This document shows positions 1 to 5,893 of a stretch of 6,163 nucleotides of DNA, piece by piece. Positions within the stretch are counted from its first letter, which is position 1. Every line of letters begins with the position of its first letter. This DNA is from an uncultured Collinsella sp. (GTDB taxonomy: Bacteria > Actinomycetota > Coriobacteriia > Coriobacteriales > Coriobacteriaceae): contig CAJKEF010000069.1 in the NCBI GenBank assembly GCA_905198825.1, positions 1-6,163 of the forward strand, given 5' to 3'. Below the pieces are notes generated by a model. That model searched no databases and was not told where the DNA came from. It worked only from the letters and a program-made list of their open reading frames with translations. A program made the translations under genes and the position numbers.

Positions 1-1985
1 TGCCACCCCGCGACGAGGTGGCGGAGTTTCGCGTTATGGACACGGCGGCCCTGTACTTCGATTTCTACGAGGGCGGCCTGGCGTTTGAGGAACGCGATGA
101 CGAGAGCCTGTTCCACTTGCTGACCGAGGGCCTGTCTGCCCTGTCCGAGCTGGGCGAGGTCATGCTCAGCGACCGTCTGCGCCAGATTTCGGTGCGCCCC
201 GCGCCCAAGCTTTCGGTGCGTGCGACCGTCAAGAGCAACCTGCTCGACGTCGAGCTGGGCGCGAGCGGCCTTTCGGCGGCAGACCTTGCCATCTACCTCG
301 ACTCCTACAAGCGTCACCAGACGTTTGCGCGTCTCACGTCGGGCGATATCATTCGCCTGGACGAGGGGGCGCGCGCCGCGTTTGGCCTTGCCGAGGATCT
401 GGGGGTCGATGCTGTCGACCTGCTCGACGGCGTGTCGCTTCCCGCGTCGAGTACCCTGTTCGTCGACAGCATGCTTGCGCGCACGCCGGCGCTTGAGGCC
501 GATCGCGACGCTGCGTTCCGCCGTACCGTCGAGCGCCTGGACACGCTCGGCAAGATGGACTTTACGGTGCCGGCATCGCTCAAGGCCACGCTGCGTGGCT
601 ACCAGGTCGACGGATACCAGTGGCTCGGCTCGCTCGAACACCTGGGCCTTGGCGGTATTTTGGCCGACGACATGGGCCTGGGCAAAACACTCCAGATGAT
701 TGCGCATGTCCTGGCGCGCGTGGAGGCGGGGGACACTAAGCCCACGCTTGTGGTGTGCCCTGCGTCGCTTGTGTACAACTGGACCGCCGAGCTGGAGCGC
801 TTCGCCCCGTCGCTCGATGTGTGCGCCATCGTGGGCGCCAAGGCCCAGCGTCGCGTGCAAATTGCCGGTGCCGCCGAGCACAACGTGGTGGTGACGTCGT
901 ATGACCTCATGCGCCGCGACATCGACGAATACGTCGAGCAGAACTTTGCCCGCGTGGTGCTCGACGAGGCCCAGTACATTAAAAACCCGCTCACCCAGGT
1001 GGCCCGCGCTGCCAAGCGCCTGCCGGCCGGCGTGCGCTTTGCCTTGACGGGCACGCCCATCGAAAACCGTCTGTCCGAGCTCTGGAGCATCTTCGACTTT
1101 TTGATGCCGGGCCTTCTGGGCACGCGCGACTCATTTGCCAAGCGCTTTGAGGGTCCCGTCGAACATACCGAGGGTGACAGCGCCGCTCGTCTGCAGGCGC
1201 TCGTGTCGCCGTTTGTGCTGCGCCGTGTCAAGGAAGACGTGGTGGCCGACCTGCCCGAGAAGATCGAGGATACGGTCATGGCGCAGCTCACCGGCGAGCA
1301 GCGCAAGCTTTACCTGGCCAACCAGGACCGCATCGCCCAGCAGGTGCAGCACCGCGAGGCCGGGGAGTTTAAGAAAGACAAGCTCAAGGTGCTTGCCGAG
1401 CTCACCAAGCTGCGCCAGATCTGTTGCGATCCGCATCTGCACTATGCGGACTACAAGGCGGGAAGCGCCAAGCTCGATACGTGTATGGAGCTCGTCCATG
1501 GCGCGCTCGACGGCGGTCATCGCATCTTGCTGTTCAGCCAGTTTACGGGCATGCTCGATATCATCGGCAAGCGCCTGGCCAAGGAGGACATCGCCTTCCT
1601 TAAGCTCACGGGCGCATCTTCTAAAGAGAGTCGCGCCAAGATGGTTGCGCAGTTCCAGGCGGGCGAGGTGCCGGTGTTCTTGATTTCGCTCAAGGCGGGC
1701 GGCGTGGGCCTTAATTTGACGGCTGCCGACGTGGTCATCCACTACGACCCGTGGTGGAACGTGGCGGCGCAGGACCAGGCGACCGACCGTGCCCACCGCA
1801 TTGGCCAGCAGCACACCGTGACCGTGTACAAGCTCATCGCCAAGGACACGATCGAGGAACGCATTATGCAGATGCAGGAGTCCAAGCGTAATCTGGTCAA
1901 CAGTGTGCTCGGCGGCGATGGTATCTCGTCGGCGCTGTTTACCCGCGAGGATGTTCTGGCGCTGCTCGGCGGCGACGGGCGCTAA
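1..1985 (+). CDS. SNF2/SWI2-family DEAD-like helicase, 5'-truncated by window edge
   Basis: This is the C-terminal part of a bacterial SNF2-type DNA-dependent ATPase, a cytoplasmic protein that translocates on or remodels DNA-protein complexes. Its precise substrate is unknown. The frame (codons starting at position 3) is open to the window edge, so the GTG at 18 is not a convincing start; family members are usually around 1000 residues. Numbering from that GTG, residues ~30-180 resemble the bacterial SNF2-associated domain (YLDSYKRHQTFARL region). The two RecA-like lobes follow with intact motifs: Walker A DMGLGKT (K223), DEAQ (316-319), LTGTP (343-347), the motif IV region ILLFSQF, motif V SLKAGGVGLNL (557-567) and motif VI QATDRAHRIGQ (587-597). 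A SWIM zinc-binding region, common at the N-terminus of this family, would lie outside the window. The C-terminus ends with the family-like LFTREDVLALLGG. The family call is very sure and the biological role is not. Confidence 0.96.
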   Translation, partial: PPRDEVAEFRVMDTAALYFDFYEGGLAFEERDDESLFHLLTEGLSALSELGEVMLSDRLRQISVRPAPKLSVRATVKSNLLDVELGASGLSAADLAIYLDSYKRHQTFARLTSGDIIRLDEGARAAFGLAEDLGVDAVDLLDGVSLPASSTLFVDSMLARTPALEADRDAAFRRTVERLDTLGKMDFTVPASLKATLRGYQVDGYQWLGSLEHLGLGGILADDMGLGKTLQMIAHVLARVEAGDTKPTLVVCPASLVYNWTAELERFAPSLDVCAIVGAKAQRRVQIAGAAEHNVVVTSYDLMRRDIDEYVEQNFARVVLDEAQYIKNPLTQVARAAKRLPAGVRFALTGTPIENRLSELWSIFDFLMPGLLGTRDSFAKRFEGPVEHTEGDSAARLQALVSPFVLRRVKEDVVADLPEKIEDTVMAQLTGEQRKLYLANQDRIAQQVQHREAGEFKKDKLKVLAELTKLRQICCDPHLHYADYKAGSAKLDTCMELVHGALDGGHRILLFSQFTGMLDIIGKRLAKEDIAFLKLTGASSKESRAKMVAQFQAGEVPVFLISLKAGGVGLNLTAADVVIHYDPWWNVAAQDQATDRAHRIGQQHTVTVYKLIAKDTIEERIMQMQESKRNLVNSVLGGDGISSALFTREDVLALLGGDGR

Positions 1986-2010
1986 CCTGCTCGGGTGGGG
2001 CTGCTGGGGT

Positions 2011-2050
2011 AGGCAGGACGGTCGACGCATTTTGGCTCGACCGCTTGCCT
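2011..2050 (+). terminator. Imperfect hairpin after the helicase gene, possible terminator
   Basis: An inverted repeat begins 25 bases after the helicase stop codon. AGGCAGGACGGTCGA (2011-2025) pairs with TCGACCGCTTGCCT (2037-2050) around an 11-base loop, with one internal bulge/mismatch. The GGTCGA/TCGACC core is perfect. No T-run follows, so it may be a weak intrinsic terminator, a transcript-stabilising 3' hairpin, or chance in high-GC DNA. Nothing else recognisable was seen in the 1986-2135 gap. Confidence 0.4.
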
Positions 2051-2135
2051 AATCCGTTATGTGTTCATTTGCAATGCCGTGGATGGTTTGTCTGCCTTTG
2101 GGCATAAGAACCATCAAGAACATTGGCACATCAGC

Positions 2136-2142
2136 AAAGGAG
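2136..2142 (+). promoter_or_regulatory. Ribosome binding site deciding the superoxide reductase start
   Basis: AAAGGAG lies six bases upstream of the ATG at 2149. It marks that ATG as the start over the in-frame ATG at 2059, whose extra 30 residues do not resemble the family and which has no comparable Shine-Dalgarno sequence. Confidence 0.85.
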
Positions 2143-2148
2143 AACATC

Positions 2149-2511
2149 ATGGCGAAATTCTTTAAGGACCCTGACGGCAAGCTCATCGCCGCCCTTGGCG
2201 ACGACGTTGCGACCCCTGCCGGCTGCACGGAACTGACTGCAAACACTGAGGACGCGGCGCACGAGAAGCACGTGCCTGTTGTCGAGACCGAGCGTGACGG
2301 TCACGTGATCCGCGCACGCGTGGGCTCGGTTGAGCATCCCAGCCTGCCCGAGCACTATATTGAGTGGATTGCCCTTGAGGCCGAGGGCCGTCTGGAGGTC
2401 CATTACCTTGAGCCCGGCATGAAGCCCGCGACGTTTTTCGCGGGCGGCTCCAAGACCGGTACCGTCTATGCCTACTGCAACCTGCACGGGCTGTGGTCCG
2501 CTACATTCTAG
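2149..2511 (+). CDS. Superoxide reductase (desulfoferrodoxin/neelaredoxin family)
   Basis: This 120-residue cytoplasmic non-haem iron protein is expected to reduce superoxide to hydrogen peroxide without releasing oxygen, using electrons from rubredoxin-like donors. It is a typical oxygen defence of anaerobes. All catalytic-centre signatures are visible: EKHVPVVE (E39, K40, H41), EHPSLPEHYIEWI (H63, H69) and CNLHGLW (C110, H113). Together they give the His4-Cys iron site plus the conserved Glu and Lys near the open coordination position. The first ~38 residues occupy the place of the desulforedoxin domain of class I desulfoferrodoxins. They contain only one cysteine (C26) and no CxxC or CC pair, so a second iron centre is unlikely. 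This matches the class III arrangement described for Treponema pallidum. The gene stands alone between hairpins; no convincing promoter was found upstream. Confidence 0.93.
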   Translation: MAKFFKDPDGKLIAALGDDVATPAGCTELTANTEDAAHEKHVPVVETERDGHVIRARVGSVEHPSLPEHYIEWIALEAEGRLEVHYLEPGMKPATFFAGGSKTGTVYAYCNLHGLWSATF

Positions 2512-2556
2512 GAGCGCGCCCCCGCTCGGGGTATCATAGCTAGCATATGCACATGC

Positions 2557-2589
2557 AAGCGCCGACTGCATTATGCGGCCGGCGCTTTT
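2557..2589 (+). terminator. Rho-independent-like terminator after the superoxide reductase gene
   Basis: AAGCGCCG (2557-2564) pairs perfectly with CGGCGCTT (2580-2587), an eight-base GC-rich stem. The stem runs straight into a short TTTT stretch (2586-2589). The 15-base loop contains a small extra GCA/TGC pairing. Its place 45 bases after the upstream stop suits termination of that gene. The T-run is short, so efficiency is uncertain. Confidence 0.6.
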
Positions 2590-2628
2590 ACTACGATTTC
2601 GATGGTTTACGACGGAAAGGGCTGAGCC

Positions 2629-4614
2629 ATGAAGCTCGCGCTTGCACAGATCGATATGCGCCTGGGTGATATTGAGGGCATTTGCGGCCGCATCGAGGAC
2701 CAGGCTCGTCTGGCCCGCGAGCGCGGGGCGCGCGTGCTGTGCGTTCCGGCTCCGCTCTTTATGGGCGCCATGCCCGGTGGCCTGGTGGGCGCTGCCGACT
2801 TTGAGCACGACATGCTTGCCGGGCTGACTGGTGTCGCCGAGCGTATCCAGGAGCTTGACATGATCTGCATCGTGCCCGCGGCGGTTTCGTTTGAGGGCCA
2901 GCCGCTGCTCGACTACATGATGCTCAAGGACGGTCATGTGGTGCCGGCGCGTTCGAGCATTGCCTTGCAGCGTGGCGAGAACAACGACACGCGTTGGGCG
3001 CCGCCGGTGTTCGACGTGGACGGCGTGCGCATCGCCGTGATTTTTGACTTGGACCGCGAGCTCGAGATGTTGCCGACCGGCGTCGACCTCATCGCCTATT
3101 TCCAGTTCAACGCGTTTGACATGACCGATCGCGAGACGGCCGCCATTGCCGCCGTGCGCAGCGGTGCCTACCGCAAGATCGCATCCAAGCGCAGCGTGTG
3201 GTTTGCCTGCATGGCGCCGGTCGGCGCCTATGACGAGTCGGTGTATACCGGCGGATCGTTTGTGCTCGACGACTGCGGTCGCGTGGTGGCCCAGGCGCCG
3301 TGTTTTGAGGAGAGCCTGCTGGTTCAGGAGATTCAGCGCGGCGTGATGCTCGATGCCCTGGAAGATCACGAACTGCCCGAGTTCCGTTCCGAGGAGTGGC
3401 TGTGGCAGGCGCTGGTGCTCGCCGTGCGCGACAACGCCCGAGCCCACGGTGCGTCGAGTGCTGTGGTGGCACTCGAGGGCGACTTGCCGTCGTCCCTGCT
3501 GGCGGCGCTGGCCGTCGACGCTCTGGGCCCGCGCAATGTGATTGGCCTGGTGCTGGGGCGCAACCGTATCTTTACGCCGGCGCAGGAAGAGGCCGAGGCT
3601 GCCCGCTGCGCCGCCGTCCGCGCCATCGCCGAGCGTTTGCACATTCGCACCGTCGAGCGCGATGCTCCGGATGCGGCGCGTGTGCTCGATCGCGACGTGT
3701 CGGCGGGCGATGCCGAGCGTCTGCGCTCGCGCACGCTAGGCCTCATGCTGGAGGACACGGCACTCGAGCTGGGTGCGATGGCGCTGAGCCCGCTGTCCAA
3801 AACCGAGTACGCGCTGGCGGCGCCGGCGCTTTGCGGCGGCTACCAGGGCGACTTTGCGCCCTTTGGCGATGTGTATCTGTCGACACTCGAGTTTGTGGCA
3901 CGCGTGCGCAACCGTGTCTCGGCCGTGGTGCCCCAAGAGCTCGTGACGCTCAACGCGGTGGAAGACTGCATGGAGCGCGTGCTGGCGCAGGCGCTCTCGA
4001 CGCTCGACGGCCCGGTCGATATGCTCGACCGCGCGGCACAGCTGCTCGGCGGGCTTGAGCCGGGTGAGGTCGATGGCGCGCTCGAGGCGCACGTGGACCG
4101 CAATCGATCTTTCGACGACATCCCGATGGCCGCTGGCAAGCCTGAGGCTTGCTCGCTGCTGCTGATGCTCGTTCGACAGGGTGAGGCTGCCCGCCGCATG
4201 TTGCCGACGGCGCCGATCGTCTCGGCCCGTTCGTTTGCCGAGCGCTCCTGGCCGTATATGCTCGCGTGGTCCGACCTGGGGCTTAACGGTAAGGAGCGCA
4301 TGACGGTCGATTCGCTGGCGCGCGCCGAGGTGCGCCGTTTTGCTGACGAGGATACGAGCGAGCGCGTGCGAAACGAGATGATGGGCGTGCTGGGCGAGCT
4401 ACTGGGTATTTCGCCCGAGCAGATGGAGGAGCTGCGCTCTGAGGATGGCCAGCGTCGTCTGCATGAGGGTATGAAAAAGTTCGAGGGCGAGGTTCAGGAC
4501 GCCATCGATAAGATGATGGGCAGTCAGGGCGGCTCGCAGGGTGGGCCCCAGGGCACGCCGATGCCGCATCCGCCGGTGGATCCCCGACAGTTCCCGTTCT
4601 TCTCGCAGAACTAA
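2629..4614 (+). CDS. Glutamine-dependent NAD+ synthase-like protein, probable pseudoenzyme
   Basis: This 661-residue protein has the two-domain plan of glutamine-hydrolysing NAD+ synthase (NadE). A nitrilase/amidase fold spans ~1-245 (start MKLALAQIDMRLGDI; late VYTGGSFVLDDCGRVVAQAP) and a PP-loop NAD-synthetase fold ~255-548 (LLAALAVDALGPRNVIGLV, the KTEYALAAPALCGG region, GDFAPFGDVY, SARSFAERSWPY). Normal family members use glutamine and ATP to turn deamido-NAD into NAD+. Key residues look replaced here. The Glu of the nitrilase triad (normally PEL) is A41, its Lys (normally RKxxL) is Ser at 109/110, and its Cys (normally ICED) is D140, with no cysteine from 81 to 193. The SGGxDS ATP loop reads EGDLPSSL (283-290). 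TGNKSE reads PLSKTE. A C-terminal tail of ~110 residues is extra. The frame is intact, and codon use resembles its neighbours. GGAAAGGG (2614-2621) precedes the ATG. Family membership is sure; loss of catalysis is inferred from remembered consensus. Confidence 0.85.
   Translation: MKLALAQIDMRLGDIEGICGRIEDQARLARERGARVLCVPAPLFMGAMPGGLVGAADFEHDMLAGLTGVAERIQELDMICIVPAAVSFEGQPLLDYMMLKDGHVVPARSSIALQRGENNDTRWAPPVFDVDGVRIAVIFDLDRELEMLPTGVDLIAYFQFNAFDMTDRETAAIAAVRSGAYRKIASKRSVWFACMAPVGAYDESVYTGGSFVLDDCGRVVAQAPCFEESLLVQEIQRGVMLDALEDHELPEFRSEEWLWQALVLAVRDNARAHGASSAVVALEGDLPSSLLAALAVDALGPRNVIGLVLGRNRIFTPAQEEAEAARCAAVRAIAERLHIRTVERDAPDAARVLDRDVSAGDAERLRSRTLGLMLEDTALELGAMALSPLSKTEYALAAPALCGGYQGDFAPFGDVYLSTLEFVARVRNRVSAVVPQELVTLNAVEDCMERVLAQALSTLDGPVDMLDRAAQLLGGLEPGEVDGALEAHVDRNRSFDDIPMAAGKPEACSLLLMLVRQGEAARRMLPTAPIVSARSFAERSWPYMLAWSDLGLNGKERMTVDSLARAEVRRFADEDTSERVRNEMMGVLGELLGISPEQMEELRSEDGQRRLHEGMKKFEGEVQDAIDKMMGSQGGSQGGPQGTPMPHPPVDPRQFPFFSQN
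4519..4560 (+). repeat. Gly/Gln-rich low-complexity repeat in the NAD-synthase-like tail
   Basis: Residues 631-644 of the NAD-synthase-like protein read GSQGGSQGGPQGTP, a short repeat of a (G)xQGG unit encoded by similar CAG-GGC-type codons. A proline-rich end follows (PMPHPPVDPRQFPFFSQN). This is probably a disordered tail, and the repeated codons could vary in length between strains. Confidence 0.7.
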
Positions 4615-4618
4615 CTAT

Positions 4619-4641
4619 GGGATGGGATTCGCTCCCAACCC
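4619..4641 (+). terminator. Hairpin directly after the NAD-synthase-like gene, probable terminator
   Basis: GGG-A-TGGGA (4619-4627) pairs with TCCCA-A-CCC (4633-4641) around a TTCGC loop, giving eight pairs with one A/A mismatch. It begins five bases after the stop codon, the usual place for a terminator. It is not followed by a clean T-run (CGATACTTC follows), so intrinsic termination is plausible but unproven. Confidence 0.5.
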
Positions 4642-4673
4642 CGATACTTCAACTAAGCATCTTGGCCCCGTTG

Positions 4674-4682
4674 TGTTATTCT
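4674..4682 (+). promoter_or_regulatory. Extended -10 promoter element for ruvCAB
   Basis: TGTTATTCT has a TGn extension followed by TATTCT (4677-4682), which matches TATAAT at four of six positions. No good -35 hexamer lies at the usual spacing, so an extended -10 promoter is the best reading. The expected start of transcription, about 4688-4690, falls inside the adjacent LexA-type box and leaves a leader of about 60 bases before ruvC. Confidence 0.5.
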
Positions 4683-4696
4683 AGAACAGACGTTCG
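4683..4696. promoter_or_regulatory. LexA/DinR (Cheo-type) SOS box in front of ruvCAB
   Basis: AGAACAGACGTTCG matches the Gram-positive/actinobacterial LexA operator CGAAC-N4-GTTCG at every fixed position but the first. The inner palindrome GAAC-N4-GTTC is perfect. It abuts the -10 element and spans the expected transcription start, where a bound repressor would block RNA polymerase. ruv genes are known SOS targets in several bacteria, including ruvC of Mycobacterium tuberculosis, which supports the reading. That LexA binds here is inferred. Confidence 0.72.
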
Positions 4697-4737
4697 TGAA
4701 TGATGCGCGGGGCCTTGCCTTGCGCTGTGCTTGTGGC

Positions 4738-4746
4738 GAGGGGAGG
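4738..4746 (+). promoter_or_regulatory. Strong ribosome binding site deciding the TTG start of ruvC
   Basis: GAGGGGAGG ends five bases before the TTG at 4752. This favours that TTG over the in-frame TTG at 4731, which would put the Shine-Dalgarno sequence inside the coding region and add seven non-family residues. Confidence 0.8.
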
Positions 4747-4751
4747 TCGGC

Positions 4752-5273
4752 TTGGTTATCTTGGGTATCGACCCTGGTTTGGCCCATACGGGCTGGGGGA
4801 TTATCGAGGAACGGCGTGGCGAGGTTCGCTGCCGTGCCTACGGTTGTATCGAGACCAGCGCGGGCAGCCCGCTCGCGGTGCGTCTGTCGCATATCGCCCG
4901 CGACCTCAAGGGCGTCGTCGAACGCTACCGTCCCGATACCGCGGCTATCGAGAGCATCTACTTTGGCGCTAACGTCCGCTCGGCCATCCCCACGGCGCAT
5001 GCCCGCGGTGCCGCGCTCGTGGCGCTTTCGGAATGCGCGCTCGAGATTGGCGAGTACACGCCCATGCAGATCAAGCAGGCCGTGGTGGGCACCGGTGCCG
5101 CAGATAAACGGCAGGTTGCCTACATGGTGCGCACGCTCACACAGCTCGATCACGACCCGCACCCAGACCATGCCGCCGATGCCCTGGCCTGCGCCATCTG
5201 TCACGTTAACCTAAGCCGCACCCGGGCGCTTACCGGCGGCGAGTTCTATCAACAGAGAGGAACCGGATACTGA
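4752..5273 (+). CDS. ruvC: Crossover junction endodeoxyribonuclease RuvC
   Basis: RuvC is the Holliday-junction resolvase. As a dimer it makes paired Mg-dependent nicks in four-way junctions during recombinational repair, acting with RuvAB. The TTG start gives 173 residues, the same length as E. coli RuvC, beginning MVILGIDPGLAHTGWG. Active-site residues are visible: D7, E67 (AIES), H140 and D143 (DHAADALA). The third position is His, as in Thermus thermophilus RuvC, where E. coli has Asp. K108 and K119 (TPMQIKQAVVG, AADKRQV) match the essential DNA-contacting lysines of E. coli (107 and 118), and Y70 replaces the aromatic F69. It is the first gene of the ruvCAB operon, behind a probable SOS box, and its TGA stop overlaps the ruvA start (TGATG). 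Confidence 0.97.
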   Translation: MVILGIDPGLAHTGWGIIEERRGEVRCRAYGCIETSAGSPLAVRLSHIARDLKGVVERYRPDTAAIESIYFGANVRSAIPTAHARGAALVALSECALEIGEYTPMQIKQAVVGTGAADKRQVAYMVRTLTQLDHDPHPDHAADALACAICHVNLSRTRALTGGEFYQQRGTGY

Positions 5274-5893
5274 TGATCTCCCAGCTCCATGGAACGCTTG
5301 TCGAGGCCACGATGAGCTCGGCCGTCGTCGATGTATCGGGCGTAGGCTTTGAGCTTGGCATATCTGGCAGCACTGCTGCCACGCTGCCCACGCCCGGCGG
5401 TGAGGTTCGCCTCTATACCCGCATGCAGGTCCGTGAGGACGCCATGACGCTCTTTGGCTTTGCCTCCAAGGACGAACGCACGATGTTCGATCGGCTCGTT
5501 TCTGTCTCGGGCGTCGGTCCACGCCTGGCGCTTGCCGTGCTTTCCACCTATACCGTGGGGCAGCTGTACTCGTTGGTGATGGCCGAGGACGACAAGGGCA
5601 TGGCCAAGGTGCCCGGTGTGGGCAAAAAGACAGCTCAGCGCCTGATCCTGGAACTCAAGAGTACCTTTGCCAAGGACAAGGGCTTTGTGCCGGTCGACGT
5701 GATTCCCGGACAGGTTTCGATGCCGGTTCCCGCCGCCGCTCCTTCGGCCGTCGATGATGCCCGTGCGGCGCTCCTTTCCATGGGCTTTAGCCCGCAGGAG
5801 ACCGATGTTGCCCTGAGCGGGTATGATGGGCAGAATATGCGTGTCGAGGATCTGCTCGGCGCGGCGCTTAAGCGACTCGGAATGGATGCGTGA
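5273..5893 (+). CDS. ruvA: Holliday junction branch migration complex subunit RuvA
   Basis: RuvA is a tetramer that binds and flattens the Holliday junction and loads the RuvB motor. The 206 residues show the three family domains. An OB-fold domain lies at ~1-63 (MISQLHGTLVEA start, LFGF end). A helix-hairpin-helix domain at ~64-135 has motifs VSGVGPRLA (78-86) and VPGVGKKTAQRL (113-124). After a Pro/Ala-rich linker (~137-158) comes domain III (159-206, ALLSMGFSPQETDVAL), which contacts RuvB. E55 and D56 (VREDAMTLFGF) match the acidic pin of E. coli RuvA. The ATG at 5273 shares its A with the ruvC stop. An AGGAA lies about ten bases upstream, so translation is probably both coupled and directly initiated. 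Confidence 0.97.
   Translation: MISQLHGTLVEATMSSAVVDVSGVGFELGISGSTAATLPTPGGEVRLYTRMQVREDAMTLFGFASKDERTMFDRLVSVSGVGPRLALAVLSTYTVGQLYSLVMAEDDKGMAKVPGVGKKTAQRLILELKSTFAKDKGFVPVDVIPGQVSMPVPAAAPSAVDDARAALLSMGFSPQETDVALSGYDGQNMRVEDLLGAALKRLGMDA

Noticed and set aside
18..20. GTG as the true start of the helicase
   Set aside because: The frame continues open to the window edge with plausible coding sequence, there is no ribosome binding site, and the protein would lack the N-terminal region usual for the family.
1131..2030. Minus-strand open frame of 299 codons opposite the helicase
   Set aside because: It lies across conserved helicase motifs on the other strand, and its translation resembles no family I recognise. 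GC-driven shadow.
2059..2148. Upstream ATG that would add 30 residues to the superoxide reductase
   Set aside because: No ribosome binding site, and the residues are unlike the family. AAAGGAG at 2136-2142 points to the ATG at 2149.
2519..2532. CCCC-GCTC-GGGG mini-hairpin just after the superoxide reductase stop
   Set aside because: The stem has only four pairs and no T-run. The hairpin at 2557-2589 is the better terminator candidate.
2532..2550. TATCAT hexamer and GCATATGC palindrome upstream of the NAD-synthase-like gene, possible promoter or operator
   Set aside because: TATCAT resembles a -10 but has no -35 or TG extension at proper spacing, and an 8-base palindrome alone is too short to call. 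If the promoter were real, the 2557-2589 hairpin would lie in the leader as a possible attenuator, but nothing else supports this.
2131..3642. Long minus-strand open frame (503 codons) opposite the superoxide reductase and NAD-synthase-like gene
   Set aside because: It is antisense to two clearly homologous genes, has low-complexity His/Arg/Gly-rich translation with no recognisable motif, and is a usual by-product of strong GC bias at third codon positions.
2629..4614. Reading the NAD-synthase-like gene as a decaying pseudogene
   Set aside because: No stop or frameshift in 661 codons, a normal ribosome binding site, neighbour-like codon use, and conserved structural blocks on both sides of each altered motif.
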